A stretch of 9,355 nt of DNA, taken from positions 1 to 9,355 of the forward strand of contig CAIFEU010000106.1 of NCBI GenBank assembly GCA_903789505.1, read 5' to 3'. Positions 6,007 through 9,355 of this stretch are shown piece by piece. Positions within the stretch are counted from its first letter, which is position 1. Every line of letters starts with the position of its first letter. Origin of the DNA: an uncultured Coriobacteriales bacterium. Lineage in GTDB: Bacteria; Actinomycetota; Coriobacteriia; Coriobacteriales; UMGS124. A program made the position numbers and the translations under genes. The notes under the pieces are model-generated. The model did no database searches. It worked only from the letters and a program-made list of their open reading frames with translations, and had not been told where the DNA came from.

Positions 6007-8636
6007 ACCACATGACTCACGACAATGGGACTCAACCCGTACCGGCACCCGAAGGCGCGAAGCGTCCGCGTCTCCGGGTGCCCGAGCTCCTCGCGCCTGC
6101 GGGCACGATGGACGCGTTCAAGGCGGCGCTCGCGGCTGGGGCGGACGCGATTTACTGCGGACTCGGGTCCTTCAACGCCCGCCGCAACGCCGACAACCTC
6201 TCGATTGACGACCTCGCAAGGGCATGCGACCTCGCCCACGTTGCCGGGTCGCGCGTCTACGTCACGACCAACATCCTCATCGGCGAGGACGAGATGGCCG
6301 ATGCCCTGACGCTCGTCCACGACGCCTGGCTTGCGGGTGCGGACGCGTTCATAGTCCAGGACTGGGGTCTGCTGCGCAACGTCCACGCCCTGTGGCCGCA
6401 GGTCGAGCTCCACCTGTCCACCCAGGCCAACGTTGCCGACCCCCGTGGCGTCGACTTCGCGCGCGACCAGGGCTGCTCCCGCGTCACGCTCGCGCGCGAG
6501 CTGTCGCTGCGCGAGATTGCGCGGTGCTCCGGGCGCAGCGTCGAGCTCGAGACATTCGGGCACGGGGCGCTCTGCATCTGCTACTCCGGGCAGTGTCTGC
6601 TCTCGAGCGCGCAGCGCGGCAGGTCAGCGAACCGCGGGCTGTGCCGCCAGCCCTGTCGCCTTCCCTACGAGCTGCTTGACGTCGACGGCAGGTCCGTGGC
6701 GACAGTAGGAGGGTCGCGGCTGCTGTCCCCGCGCGACTGCCGCAGCGTCTTCGACCTCCCGGCACTCATGGCGGCGGGCGTCGGGTCAATCAAGGTCGAG
6801 GGACGCATGAAGGCGCCCGACTACGTCGCCACGGTCACGGGCGCCTACCGCGAGGCACTCGACCTGCTCTCCGAGCGTGCCGGGGAGCTGCTCGACCTCG
6901 TGCCCGCGGACTCGCTGCCCGACGACGGCGGCGACGCCTCCGCGGCATGGGGAGAGCTCGACCGCAGGTGGGCAGAGCTGCTCCCCGACGCCCTCGACCG
7001 ACGGCTGCGCAGGTCGTTCAATCGCGACTTCACGAACGGCTACCTGCACGGCCGCTCGGGAAACGAGATCATGTCGTACGAGCGCGGCAACAACCGCGGC
7101 CAGCTGTGCGGCACGGTGGAGGGAATCCGCGGCAAGGCTGCCCTGGTCGCCCTCACCCAGCCGGTATCCGAGGGCGACCTGCTCGAGCTGCGCAGCCCGG
7201 AGCGCTTCGACGACTACGTTACCGTCGCGTGCCCTCGCGAGGCGGGGCAGGGAGAGCTGCTGCGCGTGACGCTGCCGCGCGAGGTGCCGATGGGCAGCAA
7301 GGTGCGCGTCATTCGCAGCGAAGAGTCGATGGCACGGGCACGCGACTTCTCGACGCGCGCCTTCCCCCGTCTGCGCCCCGTCTCCATCGAGGTCAGCGCC
7401 GTCCGCGGAGAGCCCCTCTCGGTCACGGTCGAAGCGCACGCGCGCGACGCTCACCCCGCAATCGCGCGCGACGCCAGCTCGACCGCGACGGGCGACGTCG
7501 TCCAGGCGGCACGCACCCGCGCGGTGAGCGAGCAGGACCTGATCGAGCACGTGGGAAGGATGGGCGGCACCCCGTTCGCCCCCGACGGACTATGGGACGT
7601 GAGGCTCGACCCTGACGTGGGCATGGGCTTCTCGGGCGTCCACTCGGTGCGGGCACGCGCCCTGGACGCGCTTCGCGACGAGCTGCTCTCCCCCTGGAGG
7701 TCGCGTCGCGAGTCCATGGCGGACGCCCCCTACTCGCTCCCATCCTCGCGCCCGCGCCCGGCGAGCGCGCAAGGGGACGGCCGGCCGCTCGTGTGCGCCA
7801 TGGCCTGCACGTCCGAGCAGGCACGCGTCGCGCTCGAGGCGGGCGCCGACCGCGTCTACGCGCTGGCGGAGGACCTCTCCGCCCCGGGTTCGAGCGCCCT
7901 CTCCCCAGCGCGTACGACCCAAGGCGAGCAGACCGCAAGCGCGGCGTCCTGGCCCGACGGCACCGTCCCCGTCCTGGGGGAGGTCGGGCGCGAAGCCGAC
8001 CTATCCCGCGCGGAGCGGCTCGTGCGGGAGGGCGCGCCGGTCGCCGCGGGCACGGTCGCAGGGCTCGCCCTGGCGGCGCGTTCAGGAGCGCTCGCGGAGG
8101 TCTGGGACACGCTGGAGCTGCACAACTCCTGGTCCCTGGAGGCACTGGCGGAGCGCGGAGCACAGTTCTTCTGGATGTCCCCCGAGCTCGACCTGCTCCA
8201 GCTCGGCAGGCTGTGCGAGGGCTCCCCGCGCGCGTGCGGCATCGTCGTGGCAGGCCACCAGCGCATGATGACGGCGGAGCACTGCGTGCTCCAATCGATG
8301 GGCCCGTGCGCACGCACCTGCGCGACGTGCGAAAGGCGGCACGAGCTGCACACGTTGCGCGACGAGTTCGGTCGCACGACCTACGTGACCAGCGACGCCT
8401 TCGGCCGCTCTCGACTCTGGGAGGTCACCGCTCTGGACGCCACACCGCAGATCGGCGAGTTCCTGCGCATGGGGATGACGCGGTTCATGGTCGACGCGCG
8501 CCTTCTGGGCCCGCGGCAGACGCGCGCGGCGGTCGAGCGCACGCGGGCGGCGCTCGAGGCGGCAATCTCCGGCAGGACGCCGGCTCCGCGGCTCGCGGGG
8601 CACGGGTCGGGGCACCTGTTCGCCCGCATCGGGTAG
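6003..8636 (+). CDS. Two-module peptidase U32 family protein (RlhA/TrhP-like, putative Fe-S RNA hydroxylase)
   Basis: A predicted 877-residue cytoplasmic protein. The first module (about 26-285) starts PELLAPAGTMDAFKAALAAG and carries the U32 signature, ETFGHGALC followed by CYSGQC and LLS (183-201). Cys191, Cys198, Cys214 and Cys246 match the spacing of the 4Fe-4S ligands described for UbiU-type U32 proteins. SIKVEGRMK and FNRDFTNGYLHG follow, as in the long RlhA branch with the collagenase-like DUF3656 region (about 335-570). A second, diverged U32-like part (about 595-850) carries its own cluster Cys761, Cys769, Cys773 and Cys776, then SDAFGRSRLWE. E. coli RlhA, about 650 residues, hydroxylates 23S rRNA C2501, and TrhP hydroxylates tRNA uridine 34. 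Which substrate applies here cannot be told. The old protease name is probably misleading. The GTG overlaps the sortase stop; ATG 6012 is an alternative start. Confidence 0.85.
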   Translation: MNHMTHDNGTQPVPAPEGAKRPRLRVPELLAPAGTMDAFKAALAAGADAIYCGLGSFNARRNADNLSIDDLARACDLAHVAGSRVYVTTNILIGEDEMADALTLVHDAWLAGADAFIVQDWGLLRNVHALWPQVELHLSTQANVADPRGVDFARDQGCSRVTLARELSLREIARCSGRSVELETFGHGALCICYSGQCLLSSAQRGRSANRGLCRQPCRLPYELLDVDGRSVATVGGSRLLSPRDCRSVFDLPALMAAGVGSIKVEGRMKAPDYVATVTGAYREALDLLSERAGELLDLVPADSLPDDGGDASAAWGELDRRWAELLPDALDRRLRRSFNRDFTNGYLHGRSGNEIMSYERGNNRGQLCGTVEGIRGKAALVALTQPVSEGDLLELRSPERFDDYVTVACPREAGQGELLRVTLPREVPMGSKVRVIRSEESMARARDFSTRAFPRLRPVSIEVSAVRGEPLSVTVEAHARDAHPAIARDASSTATGDVVQAARTRAVSEQDLIEHVGRMGGTPFAPDGLWDVRLDPDVGMGFSGVHSVRARALDALRDELLSPWRSRRESMADAPYSLPSSRPRPASAQGDGRPLVCAMACTSEQARVALEAGADRVYALAEDLSAPGSSALSPARTTQGEQTASAASWPDGTVPVLGEVGREADLSRAERLVREGAPVAAGTVAGLALAARSGALAEVWDTLELHNSWSLEALAERGAQFFWMSPELDLLQLGRLCEGSPRACGIVVAGHQRMMTAEHCVLQSMGPCARTCATCERRHELHTLRDEFGRTTYVTSDAFGRSRLWEVTALDATPQIGEFLRMGMTRFMVDARLLGPRQTRAAVERTRAALEAAISGRTPAPRLAGHGSGHLFARIG

Positions 8637-8701
8637 GCGGCGACCCCTCCCGGCCGCACGAGGCGGCGGGAACGCTCGCAGGGGACGAGGACCCCTACGG
8701 G

Positions 8702-8750
8702 GCGGGGGCGACGGCCCGGGCACCCCCGAACCGCCGCCCCCGCGGCGTTT
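8702..8750 (+). terminator. Probable terminator of the U32 gene (GC-rich hairpin)
   Basis: The arm 8702-8714 (GCGGGGGCGACGG) pairs with 8731-8743 (CCGCCGCCCCCGC) over 13 bp with one mismatch and a 16-base loop. Only a short TTT (8748-8750) follows, so this is a weak or imperfect intrinsic terminator. A smaller CCCC-TAC-GGGG hairpin (8692-8702) lies just upstream and competes for the first bases. It lies 66 bases after the U32 stop. Confidence 0.45.
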
Positions 8751-8785
8751 GCCTTCATGCAGGCCCTCATGCGGCCGGCATCCCA

Positions 8786-8815
8786 CGCCGCCCCGTCCGA
8801 TTGTGGGGGGCGGCG
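8786..8815. terminator. Hairpin near the end of the leftward aminotransferase gene
   Basis: CGCCGCCCC (8786-8794) and GGGGCGGCG (8807-8815) are a perfect 9-bp inverted repeat with a 12-base loop, about 30 bases past the aminotransferase stop codon (8847-8849). No T-run follows on either strand, so it may be a Rho-dependent or RNA-stability structure. It lies between convergent genes and could serve both. Confidence 0.35.
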
Positions 8816-8846
8816 CAGAGGCCAGACACACGCAGGACGCACGTCC

Positions 8847-9355
8847 TTAGCAGACCTTGCAGACCCAGCCCTCGGGCCCGGGAATCTCGCATGCCTGGAT
8901 GTCGGTCAGGGTCTTGCGCAGCTTGCTCATGACGGGACCCATCTCGTCGTGGCCGTTCTTGAAGGTCACGACCTGGTCGCCGTTGTGGACCTCGCCGACC
9001 GGCGAGATGACCGCCGCGGTGCCGCACAGGCCGCACTCGACAAAGTTGCCGATCTCGTCGAAGCGGACCGGACGCTCGACGACCTCCATGCCGAGCTGGT
9101 CACGGGCGATCTGGACCAGCGAGCGGCGCGTGATCGAGGGCAGGATCGAGTCGGTGTGGGACTTGGGAACGACGAGCGTGCCGTCCTCGGCCGCGAACAG
9201 CAGGTTCGCGCCACCGGTCTCCTCGACGTAGGTGCGCGACTCGGAGTCGAGGTACATGTTCTCGGAGTAGCCGTTCTGGTGCGCCAGCATGTAGGGATAC
9301 AGGCTCATGGCGTAGTTGAGGCCGGCCTTGATGTTGCCGGTGCCGTGGGGTGCCG
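8847..9355 (-). CDS. ilvE: Branched-chain amino acid aminotransferase, C-terminal part (partial)
   Basis: The visible 169 codons end at a TAA (8847-8849); the N-terminal half is right of the window. It is a class IV PLP enzyme that interconverts Leu, Ile and Val with their 2-oxo acids using glutamate/2-oxoglutarate, the last step of branched-chain amino acid synthesis. Family marks in order are GTGNIKAGLNYA, with the Lys (codon 9329-9327) that holds PLP; YVEETGGANLLF, with the conserved Glu; SILPSITRRSL; and CGTAAVISPVG, with the Gly-Thr that binds cofactor phosphate. The C-terminus Val-Cys-Lys-Val-Cys is the end of a normal-looking protein, so there is no sign of decay in the part seen. An ATG at 9308 is internal, not the start, because the PLP Lys lies upstream of it. 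It converges on the U32 gene and has no evident link to the pilus. Confidence 0.92.
   Translation of the reverse strand, partial: APHGTGNIKAGLNYAMSLYPYMLAHQNGYSENMYLDSESRTYVEETGGANLLFAAEDGTLVVPKSHTDSILPSITRRSLVQIARDQLGMEVVERPVRFDEIGNFVECGLCGTAAVISPVGEVHNGDQVVTFKNGHDEMGPVMSKLRKTLTDIQACEIPGPEGWVCKVC

Larger units (their letters stand above)
8637..8846. other. Convergent intergenic region
   Basis: These 210 bases lie between the stop codons of the U32 gene and the aminotransferase gene. They hold the two hairpins described separately and a short imperfect direct repeat (TCATGCAGGCC at 8755-8765, TCATGCGGCC at 8768-8777). No start codon with a ribosome binding site or recognisable protein was found. 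Frames that stay open here are shadows of the flanking genes. Confidence 0.6.

Noticed and set aside
7793..8932. Rightward 379-codon frame overlapping the U32 gene and the aminotransferase end
   Set aside because: The composition is Arg/Ala/Gly shadow, it has no motif or ribosome binding site, and it crosses two well-supported genes.

Overview
The window reads as a high-GC Gram-positive chromosome. The genes are strongly G/C-biased at third positions, and there are LPXTG-type surface proteins, a class C sortase, and purine-rich ribosome binding sites. The combination best fits an anaerobic actinobacterium of the Coriobacteriia type (Olsenella, Atopobium or Collinsella relatives). That placement is inferred from style and gene content, not from a marker gene.

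Layout. (1) Positions 1-127 hold the start of a leftward gene that runs off the left edge. It has a strong Shine-Dalgarno sequence, and an uninterrupted TGGC/AGCC tetranucleotide tract lies from codon 25 to the window edge, the classic arrangement of a slippage-driven phase-variable gene. (2) Positions 128-339 are a divergent intergenic region with a 12-bp near-perfect inverted repeat. (3) Positions 340-6006 are a compact rightward sortase-pilus locus: a large thioester-domain tip adhesin with four SpaA/CnaB-like domains (340-3183), a gap of about 125 bp with two small GC-rich hairpins, the backbone pilin with a YPKN pilin motif, an E-box and LPNTG (3309-4961), and a class C sortase overlapping the pilin by 14 bases (4948-6006). 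(4) A long two-module peptidase-U32-family protein (6003-8636) overlaps the sortase stop through GTGA. Family members are Fe-S enzymes of RNA hydroxylation or quinone hydroxylation. (5) Positions 8637-8846 are a convergent intergenic region with GC-rich hairpins. (6) The C-terminal half of a leftward branched-chain aminotransferase runs off the right edge.

How the genes work together. The sortase should polymerise the backbone pilin through its pilin-motif lysine and LPNTG threonine and add the tip adhesin through LPAAG. The tip carries a Cys-Gln pair typical of internal thioester domains, so the fibre is predicted to attach covalently to a host or matrix target. Three of the four tip stalk domains, and the last pilin domain, end in Asp where Asn is usual, suggesting Lys-Asp isopeptide cross-links of the CnaB2 type. 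The U32 enzyme and the aminotransferase look like housekeeping neighbours, although the U32 gene is positioned for translational coupling to the pilus operon.

I saw no tRNA, rRNA, insertion sequence, CRISPR array or prophage gene.
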